Below are positions 22,283 through 30,546 of a stretch of DNA of 64,000 nucleotides, one piece after another. Each line of letters begins with the position of its first letter. Position 1 is the first letter of the stretch. The DNA is from Kitasatospora aureofaciens (GTDB taxonomy: Bacteria; Actinomycetota; Actinomycetes; Streptomycetales; Streptomycetaceae): assembly GCF_019192735.1 (NCBI RefSeq), contig NZ_JAHTKP010000011.1, positions 143,789 to 207,788 on the forward strand, in the 5' to 3' direction. The notes below the pieces were generated by a model that saw only the letters and a program-made list of their open reading frames with translations, ran no database searches and was not told where the DNA came from. Position numbers and translations under genes: made by a program.

Positions 22283-22705
22283 GTGCCGAAGGCTGAGGTG
22301 CTGCCGCGCCTTGCGACCGCCCTGAGCGTCGCCCCGGCCGACCTGTGCACCGTCGACCACGAGCGCCTGGTCCACTTGCGGGTATTCGCAGGCCACAGCC
22401 GCGCCGAGGCGGCCAGGGCGCTCGGCATGGCGATGGAGACCTACCGACAGCTGGAGACCACCGGACAGCATGGCCTGGCTGTCCCCAGCCACAATGGCTA
22501 CCAACCAGGTGGCTACACCTCCTGGGAGGAGCGGGCGCTGGCCGCCTATGGCGTCCCCCTCCTGCGGTCGCGGGCTGCCGTGCAGCACACCCATGAGCAC
22601 TGGGAGCTTGGGAGGGCTGAGCAGTGTCGCCGCTGGATGGAAGACCCGGAACGGGCCGCGGCACTGGATCACATCCTTCAGCGGCTGCCCCTCACGCAGT
22701 GCTGA
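22283..22705 (+). pseudogene. 5'-truncated XRE-type helix-turn-helix regulator
   Basis: A 140-codon frame whose N-terminus starts in the middle of a typical XRE regulator: the frame is open from 22250 and reads GTRVPKAEVLPRLATALSVAP, the end of a first Cro/C1-type domain, without its first helices. A second HTH-like unit follows (LRVFAGHSRAEAARALGMAMETYRQLE), then a C-terminal region with no recognised motif. No ribosome binding site precedes the GTG at 22283. Homology begins directly after the internal repeat copy, so truncation by an element end is the simplest explanation. It may still be expressed as a short protein. Confidence 0.55.
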
Positions 22706-22735
22706 AGATCCACCGCGCTCGCTTCACTTCTCGGC

Positions 22736-22805
22736 CGTGGGCCAACTCCGACGCTCAAGCGGGCCAACCCTGACACTCACGGGCCAACTCAGCCCCTCAG
22801 TCTCA
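22736..22805 (-). repeat. Right terminal inverted repeat with three sub-repeats
   Basis: Read on the plus strand it has three GGGCCAAC boxes at 22740, 22761 and 22781 and ends in CTCAGTCTCA. It is the inverted counterpart of 18257-18326. Confidence 0.88.
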
Positions 22806-22810
22806 GCAGG
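22806..22810. other. Right target site duplication (GCAGG)
   Basis: GCAGG directly follows the right end and matches 18252-18256. It lies 12 bp beyond the stop codon of the neighbouring RNA methyltransferase gene. Confidence 0.85.
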
Positions 22811-22822
22811 GGTGGGTCCGGC

Positions 22823-24025
22823 TCAGCGCTTGACGGCGCGCAGCACCACGAACTTGGGGTCCCCGGCGACGAGTTGGCAGTTTCCGAAGAGGCGGCGCAG
22901 CTTGACGTGGTAGCCGAGGTGACGGTTGCCGACCACCCAGAGTTCACCGCCCGGCCGCAGCGCGCGGCGGGCGCCGGTGAACATCCGCCAGGCGGTGGCG
23001 TCGGTGGTGGCCTGGTGGGAGTGGAACGGCGGGTTGTTCAGCACGAGGTCCACCGAGCCGGGCGCGATCACCTCCGGCGCGAGCGCGTCCGCGGTCAGGA
23101 ACTCGGCCCTGGCGTCCGGGCCGAGGTTGGTCCGGAAGGTCTCCTCGGCGGAGGCGACCGCCTGGTGCGACTCGTCGACGAACAGCAGCTCGGCGTCCGG
23201 GCCGGCGAGCGCGGCGGCCGTCCCCACCACGCCGTTGCCGCAGCCGAGGTCGACCACGCGGGCGCCCGGGGCCGGGGTCGGCAGGTGGCCGAGGAAGAAG
23301 CGGGTGCCGATGTCCAGGCGCTCGGCGCAGAAGGTGCCGGCGTGGTTGACGACCGTGCGCCCGGACGCCGGGCCGATGTCGCCCGGCAGCGCGTAGCGGT
23401 GCGGCCAGGGGTTGGGGCCGGGGTCGAGCGCCGGGTCGGGGGTGCAGAAGATCAGCCGGGCCTTGCGGACGGCGAGCGAGGTGCGGGTCGGGCCGAGGAT
23501 CTTCTCGAACAGCTGCAGGGTGGAGGTGTGGATCTCGGTGACCATGCCGGTGCCGATCACCACCGTGCCCGGGTGGACGGCCGGGGCGAGCCGGTGCAGC
23601 TGGTCCTCCAGCAGGGCGAGGCTCTTGGGGACGCGGACCAGCAGGACGTCGATGCGCTCCGGCGGGGTGTCACGGGTGGTGAGCAGCCGGGCCGGGTCGG
23701 TGGCGGCGCCGGCCCGCACGAGGTTGGCGCGGGTGGCCTCGCGGCCGAGGTGGGAGTCGCCGATCTGGATGGGCTCGTGGGCGGCGAGCGCGGTGGCCAG
23801 CGCGCCCCAGCGGTCGCCGAGGACGACGACCCGGCGGCCGGCCAGCTCGGTGGCCGCGCCGTCGGCACTGTCCGTCTCGCCCGCGAGGTGGCGCAGCAGG
23901 TACTCGTCGGCGGCGTCCCAGGCGCGCAGCCGCTCGCGCGGGTCCTCGGGGTAACGGGTGAGCCGGAAGGTGCCCCAAGGGGTGGTGAACGGGGTCGCGG
24001 CGGCGGGCGTGCTCTCGGGATTCAT
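22823..24025 (-). CDS. RlmG/RsmC-type rRNA (guanine-N2) methyltransferase
   Basis: A 400-residue SAM methyltransferase with the two-domain layout of RsmC/RlmG: a degenerate N-terminal methyltransferase-like domain and a catalytic C-terminal domain. Motif I is VVDLGCGNGVVGTAAAL, and the catalytic NPPF motif of N2-guanine methyltransferases is in LVLNNPPFHSHQATTD. The target is probably m2G in 16S or 23S rRNA; which one cannot be decided. The ATG at 24025 is used. The transposable element sits immediately downstream of its 3' end. Confidence 0.85.
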   Translation of the reverse strand: MNPESTPAAATPFTTPWGTFRLTRYPEDPRERLRAWDAADEYLLRHLAGETDSADGAATELAGRRVVVLGDRWGALATALAAHEPIQIGDSHLGREATRANLVRAGAATDPARLLTTRDTPPERIDVLLVRVPKSLALLEDQLHRLAPAVHPGTVVIGTGMVTEIHTSTLQLFEKILGPTRTSLAVRKARLIFCTPDPALDPGPNPWPHRYALPGDIGPASGRTVVNHAGTFCAERLDIGTRFFLGHLPTPAPGARVVDLGCGNGVVGTAAALAGPDAELLFVDESHQAVASAEETFRTNLGPDARAEFLTADALAPEVIAPGSVDLVLNNPPFHSHQATTDATAWRMFTGARRALRPGGELWVVGNRHLGYHVKLRRLFGNCQLVAGDPKFVVLRAVKR

Positions 24026-24104
24026 CGTGTTCTCAGGCTAGCCGACCGTCCGACCGGGAACGGCGGACGGATACTGGAAGAGCCCGACCGAAGGGGTGAG
24101 GGCG

Positions 24105-24509
24105 ATGGACTGGAAACTCGAAGTGGTCGTGGTCCCGGTGGCGGACGTGGACCGGGCGAAGCTGTTCTACGAGGAGCGGGCCGGCTTCACGGTCGATCAC
24201 GACACCCGGCTGCGGGACGGGGTCCGGGTGGTCCAGCTGACGCCGCCGGGCTCGAAATGCTCGATCGTCGTGGGGAGCGGAGTGATCGAGGCGCCGCCCG
24301 GGTCGGTGAAGGGCCTCCAGCTGGTGGTGCCGGACATCGACAAGGCGCATGCCGAACTGGCGGCGCGGGGCGTGGAGGTCAGTCCGGTGCAGCACTTCGA
24401 GGCGGGGGTCCGGGTGAACGGGCACGGCGAGGCGTGGAACTCGTTCGTGTTCTTCAACGACCCGGACGGGAACGGCTGGGCCGTCCAGGAGGCGCCGGCG
24501 GCCGCTTAG
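24105..24509 (+). CDS. VOC-family (glyoxalase/bleomycin-resistance fold) protein
   Basis: A 134-residue vicinal-oxygen-chelate protein with two beta-alpha-beta modules: VVVVPVADVDRAKLFYEERAGF, and LQLVVPDIDKAHAELAARGVEV followed by FVFFNDPDGNGWAVQE. The DPDGNGW ending is typical of small Streptomyces VOC proteins. Enzymatic role and metal are unknown; family members are lyases, dioxygenases or drug-binding proteins. I chose the ATG at 24105; a GTG at 24096 is in frame. It is 22 bp upstream of the S4 gene and may be co-transcribed. Confidence 0.8.
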   Translation: MDWKLEVVVVPVADVDRAKLFYEERAGFTVDHDTRLRDGVRVVQLTPPGSKCSIVVGSGVIEAPPGSVKGLQLVVPDIDKAHAELAARGVEVSPVQHFEAGVRVNGHGEAWNSFVFFNDPDGNGWAVQEAPAAA

Positions 24510-24531
24510 CTTGCTTGGGTAGAGTCCGGGG

Positions 24532-24906
24532 ATGGCGGAAGACGAGGGAAGCGTCCGGGTCGACAGCTGGATCTGGTCGGTCCGGCTCACCAAGACGCGG
24601 GCGCTGGCGGCGGCGGCCTGCCGGGCCGGGCACGTCCGGGTGAACGGCGAGCGGGCCAAGCCGGCCCAGCCACTGCGGCCCGGGGACGAGGTGCGGGTGC
24701 GCGAGGAGGGCCACGAGCGGGTCGTCGTCGTACAGAAGCTGGTCCGCAAGCGGGTCGGCGCGGCGGTGGCGGCCGAATGCCTGGTGGACAACAGCCCGCC
24801 GCGACCGCCGCGCGAGTTCGTCCCGGCGGTCGCCGAGCGCGACCGCGGCGCCGGCCGCCCGACCAAGCGCGAGCGCCGGGACCTGCACCAGCTGCGCGGG
24901 CGCTAG
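24532..24906 (+). CDS. S4-domain RNA-binding protein (Hsp15-like)
   Basis: A 124-residue protein with an S4 RNA-binding domain at residues about 8-70: VRVDSWIWSVRLTKTRALAAAACRAGHVRVNGERAKPAQPLRPGDEV. The tail is Arg/Lys-rich (TKRERRDLHQLRGR). It fits the Hsp15/RlbA group, which in E. coli binds free 50S subunits carrying nascent chains. Function in actinobacteria is inferred only. The ATG at 24532 is the clear start. Confidence 0.85.
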   Translation: MAEDEGSVRVDSWIWSVRLTKTRALAAAACRAGHVRVNGERAKPAQPLRPGDEVRVREEGHERVVVVQKLVRKRVGAAVAAECLVDNSPPRPPREFVPAVAERDRGAGRPTKRERRDLHQLRGR

Positions 24907-25002
24907 GAACGCCTACCGGACGGGGTGAGCCGCCGCGGGGCGTCGAGGGCGGTGAGGGGTTGTCAGTGCTGCCGTCTAGTGTGCGGAGCAGTGCGGGCCG
25001 GT

Positions 25003-25028
25003 CCCGGCGCCGGGAGGGAGGCGCCGGG
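25003..25028. terminator. Inverted repeat between convergent genes
   Basis: CCCGGCGCC (25003-25011) pairs with GGCGCCGGG (25020-25028) between the convergent S4 and methyltransferase genes. It could terminate both; no U tract is seen. Confidence 0.5.
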
Positions 25029-25068
25029 GCCTGCCCGCGAATGGCACAGCGAGTGGCGTGGCGAAGGG

Positions 25069-25956
25069 CTACTTCTTGAACGCGACGCCCGCGTACGCGG
25101 AGACGTCCTGCCAGCCGTCGGGCAGTTCGGTGGTCGCGACGTGCCCGGCGGTCGGCCGCCAGAGCGGGAGCTGGACGAGGCCGGGGCCGGTGAACTCGAA
25201 GTCGCCGAAGAAGGGTTCGACGCCGGCGCGCGGGCGCAGCACCAGCGGGGCGCTCGCGCCCTTGTAGATCCGGGCGCCCTCGTCCGCGCTGTGCCGGGAG
25301 GCGAAGTCGGGGCTGCCGTGGGAGAGGATCAGGGCGCTGCCGGGGGCGAGCGCGTCGCGCAGGGTGGCGACGATCTGCTGGGCGCCCTCCTCGTCGCGTA
25401 TGAAGTGCAGGACGGCGACCAGCATCAGCGCGACCGGCTCGGACAGGTCGACGGCGGCGCGCAGGGCCGGGTGGCCGAGGATGGCGGCCGGGTCGCGCAG
25501 GTCGGCCTCGATGACCGAGGTGTGCCCGGCGGGGTGGCTCGCGAGCAGGGCGCGGGCGTGGGTGGCGACGATCGGGTCGTTGTCCACGTACACGACGCGG
25601 GCGTCCGGGGCGACCCGCCGGGCGACCTCGCTGGTGGAACCCGCGGCGGGGATGCCGGTGCCGATGTCGACGAACTGCCGGATGCCCTGCCCGGCCGCGA
25701 ACTCGACGGCGCGGCCGAGGAATTCCCGGTTGGTCCGGGCCAGCAGCGGGAGCGCGGGGTAGGCGGCGATGGCGGCCTGGGCGGCCTTGCGGTCGGCCTC
25801 GAAGTTGTCCTTGCCGCCCAGGTAGTAGTCGTACATCCGGGCGGTGTGCGGGATCCCGGTGTCGAGCTCGGTCGGCGGCTGCCAGTCGTCCGCCCCGACC
25901 CAGTCCCAGTCGGAGTCCGTGCCCCTGGCCGCGGTGGCCGCTGTTTCCTCGTGCAT
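25069..25956 (-). CDS. SAM-dependent methyltransferase, actinobacterial PF04672-type
   Basis: A 295-residue protein of the family abundant in Streptomyces as S-adenosyl methyltransferase (formerly DUF574). The family-specific N-terminus TELDTGIPHTARMYDYYLGGKDNFEADRKAA is split here around the YDYYLGGKDNF core. The SAM loop is QFVDIGTGIPAAGSTSEVA, and VVYVDNDPIVATHARALL follows. Substrate unknown; such genes are present in tens of copies per genome. I chose the ATG at 25956 after a GGCGGAAC site. Confidence 0.85.
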   Translation of the reverse strand: MHEETAATAARGTDSDWDWVGADDWQPPTELDTGIPHTARMYDYYLGGKDNFEADRKAAQAAIAAYPALPLLARTNREFLGRAVEFAAGQGIRQFVDIGTGIPAAGSTSEVARRVAPDARVVYVDNDPIVATHARALLASHPAGHTSVIEADLRDPAAILGHPALRAAVDLSEPVALMLVAVLHFIRDEEGAQQIVATLRDALAPGSALILSHGSPDFASRHSADEGARIYKGASAPLVLRPRAGVEPFFGDFEFTGPGLVQLPLWRPTAGHVATTELPDGWQDVSAYAGVAFKK

Positions 25957-26178
25957 CCTGTTCCGCCCCCAATGCAGACTGCCGGATGATCGCCGCGGTG
26001 GGCCGCCGTCCCGTCGCATGCGGTGCGCGGCGATCGTATCCGACGACACCCCGTGGAAACACGGCGAGTTCAGGTTTACGCACCACTCGCACGGCGGTGT
26101 GTGTGCACGTCAAAAGTCGGTCTCCCCGCGGCCGCCCCAAATCGCCGCGGCGGGCCGCCGTCTCTATGCTGGCTGCCG

Positions 26179-27075
26179 ATGACTGCCGACCGCCGCACCG
26201 TACTGCGCACCGCCGCCAAGCTGGCCGCCCTCACCGCCGCCGGCGGGTTCCTCGCGGCGTGCGAAAGCGGCGCGCCCCGCCGGACCGACCCGGGCGGCCT
26301 CGCCGTGCACCCGGGCACCGTCGACCCGCAGCACACCACCGACCCCGCCTGGAACGGCGGCGAGGGCCCCGCCTCCCCCGCACCGTCCGGCCCGGCCGAG
26401 CCCCAGCCCACCGCCACCGGGGCCGCCACCACCGCGCCGCCCACCCCGCCGGTGCTGCCGCCGCTCGCGCCGAGCACCCCGGTCGAGGTCGCGTACGGGC
26501 CGCGCACCGGCAAGAACGTGGCGCTCACCTTCCACGGCGCCGGCGACCCGAAGATGGCCACCGCGCTGCTGGAGATCGCCGAGCAGCGCGGCGCCAAACT
26601 GACCGTCATGGCCGTCGGCAGCTGGCTCGACCAGCAGCCGCAGATGGCCCGGCGGGTCCTGGACGGCGGCCACGAGCTGGGCAACCACACCCAGAACCAC
26701 CTCAACATCTCCGCGATGACCCCGGACCAGGCGCGCGCCGAGATCGCCCAGTGCGCCGACCGGCTGCAGCGGCTCACCGGCTCGATCGGCCGCTGGTTCC
26801 GCCCGTCCGCCGCGCAGTACGCCACCCCGATGGTGCGCGAGCAGGCGAAGGCCGTCGGCTACGAGCACGTGCTCTCCTTCGACGTGGACCCGCACGACTA
26901 CGCCGACCCGACCGCCGCCGAACTCCAGCGCCGGATCCTGGGCTCGGTCCGCGGCGGCTCGGTGGTCGCCCTGCACATGGGCCACCAATGCACGGTGGAC
27001 GCCCTCCCCGCCGTCCTGGACGGCCTCGCCAAGGCCGGCCTCACGCCGGTGACCGCCAGTCAGCTCTGCGCCTGA
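26179..27075 (+). CDS. Polysaccharide deacetylase-family lipoprotein with altered motif 1
   Basis: A 298-residue NodB-type protein. The N-terminus has twin arginines (residues 5-6), a hydrophobic stretch and the lipobox LAAC (Cys28), so it is probably a Tat-exported lipoprotein. A Pro/Thr/Ala linker runs to about residue 100. In the NodB domain, motif 1, normally TFDDG, reads TFHGAGD, so the usual catalytic and metal-binding Asp pair is changed, while motif 2 (ELGNHTQNHLN) keeps both histidines. FRPSAAQYATPMV is motif 3, and FDVDPHDY and ALHMG follow. I recall the TFHG-G form in other Streptomyces proteins. Activity may be altered. Confidence 0.82.
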   Translation: MTADRRTVLRTAAKLAALTAAGGFLAACESGAPRRTDPGGLAVHPGTVDPQHTTDPAWNGGEGPASPAPSGPAEPQPTATGAATTAPPTPPVLPPLAPSTPVEVAYGPRTGKNVALTFHGAGDPKMATALLEIAEQRGAKLTVMAVGSWLDQQPQMARRVLDGGHELGNHTQNHLNISAMTPDQARAEIAQCADRLQRLTGSIGRWFRPSAAQYATPMVREQAKAVGYEHVLSFDVDPHDYADPTAAELQRRILGSVRGGSVVALHMGHQCTVDALPAVLDGLAKAGLTPVTASQLCA

Positions 27076-27154
27076 TCGGCTCTGCGCTTGATCGGCTCTG
27101 CACCCGAGGGCCGTCGGCGATCGGAGGCGTTCGGGGGCGTTCGGCAGCGTTTCG

Positions 27155-27973
27155 TCACGCCATCGGGTCGTCGGGCTTGTACGGCCGCAGGCGCAGCGTG
27201 CGGGCGTCCATCTCGCGGATCTCCTCCGCGCGGGTGACGAGCTCGTCCAGGTCGTCCCGGCCGGCGTGGATGAAGCGTCCGTGCAGGGCGTCGAAGCGGC
27301 CCCGGGCGGCGTCCACGGTGACCGCGACCATGTACGGGATGGAGCCCCAGCTCTTCCTGTCCTTGAACATCGGCATCGCGGCGGTCATGTCGGTGGCCAC
27401 CGCGCCGGGGCTGATGTCGAGCACGACGACGTTGTGCTGAGCGAGCGAGTCCGCCATGTTGTCGGAGAGCTGGAGCAGCGCGCCCTTGGACGTCGCGTAC
27501 GCGGTGTAGTGACCGTCCGGGCGCAGCGCGAAGCCGGTGTTCAGGTTGATGATCCGGCCGTGCTCGCGGGACACCATGCCGGGCAGGACGCAGCGCAGCA
27601 GGTTGTAGGGGCCGCGCAGGTTGGTCTCGACGACCTGCCACCACTGGTTGGCGTCGGTCTCCCAGAGCGGCACCTCGGCGCGGTCCACCCGTCCGGCGTT
27701 GTTGACCAGCAGGTCGATCGGGCCGAGGTCGCGCTCGACGAGCCGGACGGCCTCGCGGACCGAGCCGGGGCGGGTGACGTCCGCCGTCACGGCGACGCCC
27801 CGGGAGCCGTGCCGCACGCACTCCTTCAGGGTGTCGGTGAGCGTCTCGTGGGTGCGGCCGACCAGGCCGACGGCCATGCCCTCGGCGGCCAGCCCGATGG
27901 CGAGCTCCCGGCCGATGCCGCGGCCGGCGCCGGTGATCAGGGCGACCTGTCCTGTGAGCGATCCCATCGGCAC
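27155..27973 (-). CDS. Short-chain dehydrogenase/reductase
   Basis: A 272-residue SDR. The NAD(P) motif is ALITGAGRGIGRELA, NNAG is in LLVNNAGRVDRAEV, and the catalytic residues are in the YTAYATSKGALLQL segment (Tyr-x-x-x-Lys). SPGAVATDMT is the typical post-catalytic loop. The start is probably the GTG at 27973, with GGGAG 6 nt upstream; ATG 27967 is an alternative. The C-terminus RLRPYKPDDPMA is not shared with standard FabG. Substrate unknown. It is divergent from the hydroxybutyryl-CoA dehydrogenase gene 291 bp away. Confidence 0.84.
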   Translation of the reverse strand: MPMGSLTGQVALITGAGRGIGRELAIGLAAEGMAVGLVGRTHETLTDTLKECVRHGSRGVAVTADVTRPGSVREAVRLVERDLGPIDLLVNNAGRVDRAEVPLWETDANQWWQVVETNLRGPYNLLRCVLPGMVSREHGRIINLNTGFALRPDGHYTAYATSKGALLQLSDNMADSLAQHNVVVLDISPGAVATDMTAAMPMFKDRKSWGSIPYMVAVTVDAARGRFDALHGRFIHAGRDDLDELVTRAEEIREMDARTLRLRPYKPDDPMA

Positions 27974-28264
27974 TGCGTGCTCCCTTCCCGTCCCCGTCCC
28001 CGTCCCCCGTCTGCGGCATTCTGTCGGCCGACGGGCGGTGGCGGCCCCGGGCACACGGGCGGTCCGACTGTCGTCACTCGTTCGGGCGATCCGTGCCCGG
28101 GTGGCACTCGTCCGGGGAGGGGGTGACCTACTGGCCGGTACGGAGTAGTAACGTCGTCGGGACGGTGCACCGGTGCACCCATTCCGGCACACCGGCCCGT
28201 TGACCAGCGCCTTGCTGGGCCACCTGTCGCTGGGCGACCCCCAGCACCACCGAAGGGCAACTGA

Positions 28265-29134
28265 GTGAGTGACATCGCGCGCGTCGGAGTGATCGGCTGC
28301 GGCCTGATGGGGTCGGGCATCGCGGAGGTCTTCGCCCGGGCCGGGCTGGACGTCCTGGTGTCGGAGGCCAGCGGGGAGGCACTGGAGTTCGGCCGCACCC
28401 GGCTGACCAACTCCCTGGACACGGCGGTCAAGCGCGGCAAGCTGACCCCCGAGCAGCGGGACGAGGCGATGGCCCGGCTCTCCTTCACCGTCCAGCTGTC
28501 CGACTTCGCCGACCGCGACCTGGTCGTCGAGGCGGTCGCCGAGCGCGAGGACATCAAGGTCCAGATCTTCCAGACCCTGGACCAGGTCGTCGAGCGCCGC
28601 GACGCGATCCTCGCCTCCAACACCTCGTCGATCCCGATCGTCAAGCTGGCCGCCGCCACCTCGCGGCCCGAGCAGGTCATCGGCCTGCACTTCTTCAACC
28701 CGGCACCGGTGCAGAAGCTGGTCGAGGTCATCCCGACCCTGACCACCTCGGCGGTCACCACCGAGCGGGTCGAGGCGTTCGCCTCCCAGGTGCTCGGCAA
28801 GGAGCCGATCCGCGCCCGCGACCGGGCCGGCTTCGTCGTCAACGCGCTGCTCGTGCCCTACCTGCTGTCCGCGGTGCGGATGTTCGAGTCGGGCGTGGCC
28901 ACCGCCTCCGACATCGACAAGGGCATGGAGGCCGGCTGCGCCCACCCGATGGGCCCGCTGCGGCTGTGCGACCTGATCGGCCTGGACACCATCGTGTCGA
29001 TCGCCGAGTCGATGTACGACGAGTACAAGGAGCCGCTGTACGCCGCTCCTCCGCTGCTGTCCCGGATGGTCGACGCGGGCCTGCTGGGCCGCAAGTCCGG
29101 CCGCGGCTTCTACGACTACACCGCGAGCGCCTGA
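28265..29134 (+). CDS. 3-hydroxybutyryl-CoA dehydrogenase
   Basis: A 289-residue NAD-dependent 3-hydroxyacyl-CoA dehydrogenase. The Rossmann motif is VGVIGCGLMGSGIAEVFA, and the catalytic histidine lies in VIGLHFFNPAPVQKLVEVI, the 3HCDH signature. DRAGFVVNALLVPYL and the C-terminal MGPLRLCDLIGLDT complete the family. It interconverts acetoacetyl-CoA and 3-hydroxybutyryl-CoA in butyrate or PHB metabolism, or supplies the ethylmalonyl-CoA route. It starts at GTG 28265. A strong terminator follows, so it is monocistronic. Confidence 0.92.
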   Translation: MSDIARVGVIGCGLMGSGIAEVFARAGLDVLVSEASGEALEFGRTRLTNSLDTAVKRGKLTPEQRDEAMARLSFTVQLSDFADRDLVVEAVAEREDIKVQIFQTLDQVVERRDAILASNTSSIPIVKLAAATSRPEQVIGLHFFNPAPVQKLVEVIPTLTTSAVTTERVEAFASQVLGKEPIRARDRAGFVVNALLVPYLLSAVRMFESGVATASDIDKGMEAGCAHPMGPLRLCDLIGLDTIVSIAESMYDEYKEPLYAAPPLLSRMVDAGLLGRKSGRGFYDYTASA

Positions 29135-29147
29135 GCCCCGGCGCAGC

Positions 29148-29187
29148 AGGGCGCGCCCGTACCGGAGGTCCGGTGCGGGCGCGCCCT
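29148..29187. terminator. Strong bidirectional hairpin
   Basis: AGGGCGCGCCCGTACCGG (29148-29165) pairs with CCGGTGCGGGCGCGCCCT (29170-29187) with one wobble, between convergent genes. Confidence 0.82.
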
Positions 29188-29209
29188 TTCACGCGCCTGA
29201 CGGCTTCAG

Positions 29210-30301
29210 CTACTTGACCCCGGCCTCCGCGCAGGCCTGCGCGTACTGCTGGGTGCAGATGTCGGACGCTTTGTAGAGCCCGCCGCCGACGACCGTGGCC
29301 TCCACCTTCGGCTTGGTCACCACGATCGGGGTGAGCAGCAGCGAGGGGATGTGCAGCCCGCCGCTGTCGGTGACCGAGGTCGCGGTGGTGCTGATGTCCA
29401 TGCCCTCGGCCAGCTGGACGGCGATGCTGCCCGCCGCGTCCGTCTCGGGCTTGTACGGCTTGTAGATGGTGTACGCCTGCTCGCCCGTCAGCACCCGGCG
29501 GATCGCGTCGATGGAGGCGTCCTGGCCACCCACCGGCACGTTCTTGATGCCCGCGGCCTTCAGGGCGTCGATGACCGCGGCGGCCATGCCGTCGTTCGCG
29601 GCGTAGACGGCCTGGATGCCGTCCTTCCCGAGGCTCTGGATGGCCTCGTTCATCTTCGCCGTGGCCACCTCCGGCTTCCACTCGCCGGACTGCTCGTAGG
29701 CGATCTTCTTGACCTTGCCGTCCAGCGCCTGGTGCGCGCCCGCCTGGAACTGCGCCGCGTTGGGGTCGGACTCGGCGCCGTTGATCATCACGACGTTGGC
29801 CGAGGAGGCCTTCGAGCCGAGCGCGTCGAGCAGGGACTGGCCCTGGAGCTGACCGGTCTGCTGGTTGTCGAAGGAGACGTAGGCGGCGACCTTGCCCTGG
29901 GCCAGCCGGTCGTAGGCGACGACCTTCACGCCCTTGGCGTTGGCGGCGTCGACCCACGGGGCGGTGAGCTTGGCGTCGACCGGGTCGAGCAGGATGACCT
30001 TCACGCCCTTGGCGAGCATGTCGTCGAACTGCTTCTTCTGGACGGTCGCGTCGCCGCCCGCGTTGGCGTAGCTGATCGTGCACTTCGTGCAGAGGCCGGT
30101 CACCGTCTGTGTGATCAGCGGCTTGTCGAACGCGTCGTAGCGGGTCGAGGAGGTGCTCTCCGGAAGTAGCAGACCGATGCCCTCGCTGCCTCCGCCGGCC
30201 GCCGGCGTCTGGGGCGCCGCGGTCTGGCCGCAGGCCGCGAGGGTGAGTGCGAGCGACGCGGCGGCCGTGCCCGTGGCCGCGAGACGCATGGGTCTGATCA
30301 T
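29210..30301 (-). CDS. Sugar ABC transporter substrate-binding lipoprotein (periplasmic-binding type 1)
   Basis: A 363-residue lipoprotein with lipobox LAAC (Cys24). The type 1 periplasmic-binding fold of the RbsB/XylF group is evident: EGIGLLLPESTSSTRYDAFDKPL, VILLDPVDAKLTAPWVDAANAKG, VSFDNQQTGQLQGQSL and GGQDASIDAIRRVLTGEQAY, each a ligand-site segment. Xylose or another monosaccharide is likely. No cognate ATPase or permease is adjacent, so it is orphaned and may share a transporter encoded elsewhere. It starts at ATG 30301 with GGAGG 11 nt upstream. Confidence 0.85.
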   Translation of the reverse strand: MIRPMRLAATGTAAASLALTLAACGQTAAPQTPAAGGGSEGIGLLLPESTSSTRYDAFDKPLITQTVTGLCTKCTISYANAGGDATVQKKQFDDMLAKGVKVILLDPVDAKLTAPWVDAANAKGVKVVAYDRLAQGKVAAYVSFDNQQTGQLQGQSLLDALGSKASSANVVMINGAESDPNAAQFQAGAHQALDGKVKKIAYEQSGEWKPEVATAKMNEAIQSLGKDGIQAVYAANDGMAAAVIDALKAAGIKNVPVGGQDASIDAIRRVLTGEQAYTIYKPYKPETDAAGSIAVQLAEGMDISTTATSVTDSGGLHIPSLLLTPIVVTKPKVEATVVGGGLYKASDICTQQYAQACAEAGVK

Positions 30302-30394
30302 GATCGGTGGTGCCTCCTGTACGGCGCCGCGACGCCGCGGCAGGGGACGGAGTCAAGCGCCACCGGGCGAATGCGTCAATACGGGGAGGAGGCT

Positions 30395-30500
30395 TCGTTA
30401 TCCCCCTGCTCGATTCGTTACGGGATGAACAGGACTTTCACATTTTCGAAGATCGAATTCGGGGGAATATTGATAATTCAGAGGACTTATTAATTGCGAA
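30395..30500. other. AT-rich island downstream of the chitosanase gene
   Basis: From about 30395 to 30500 the base composition falls sharply from the surrounding high GC, with runs such as GAATATTGATAATTC and ATTAATTG. There is no gene. It lies upstream of the sugar-binding lipoprotein on the minus strand and may be its promoter, a nucleoid-protein binding site, or acquired DNA. Confidence 0.55.
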
Positions 30501-30509
30501 AGAGGGCGC

Positions 30510-30540
30510 GGTGGACCGGGGGGATCCGCCCCGGCCCACC
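30510..30540 (-). terminator. Hairpin downstream of the chitosanase gene
   Basis: GGTGGACCGGGG (30510-30521) pairs with CCCCGGCCCACC (30529-30540) with one wobble, 7 bp past the stop codon. Confidence 0.65.
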
Positions 30541-30546
30541 GGAGTC

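Noticed and set aside
22874..24643. 589-codon plus frame
   Set aside because: Antisense to the rRNA methyltransferase gene and then overlapping VOC in the wrong frame.
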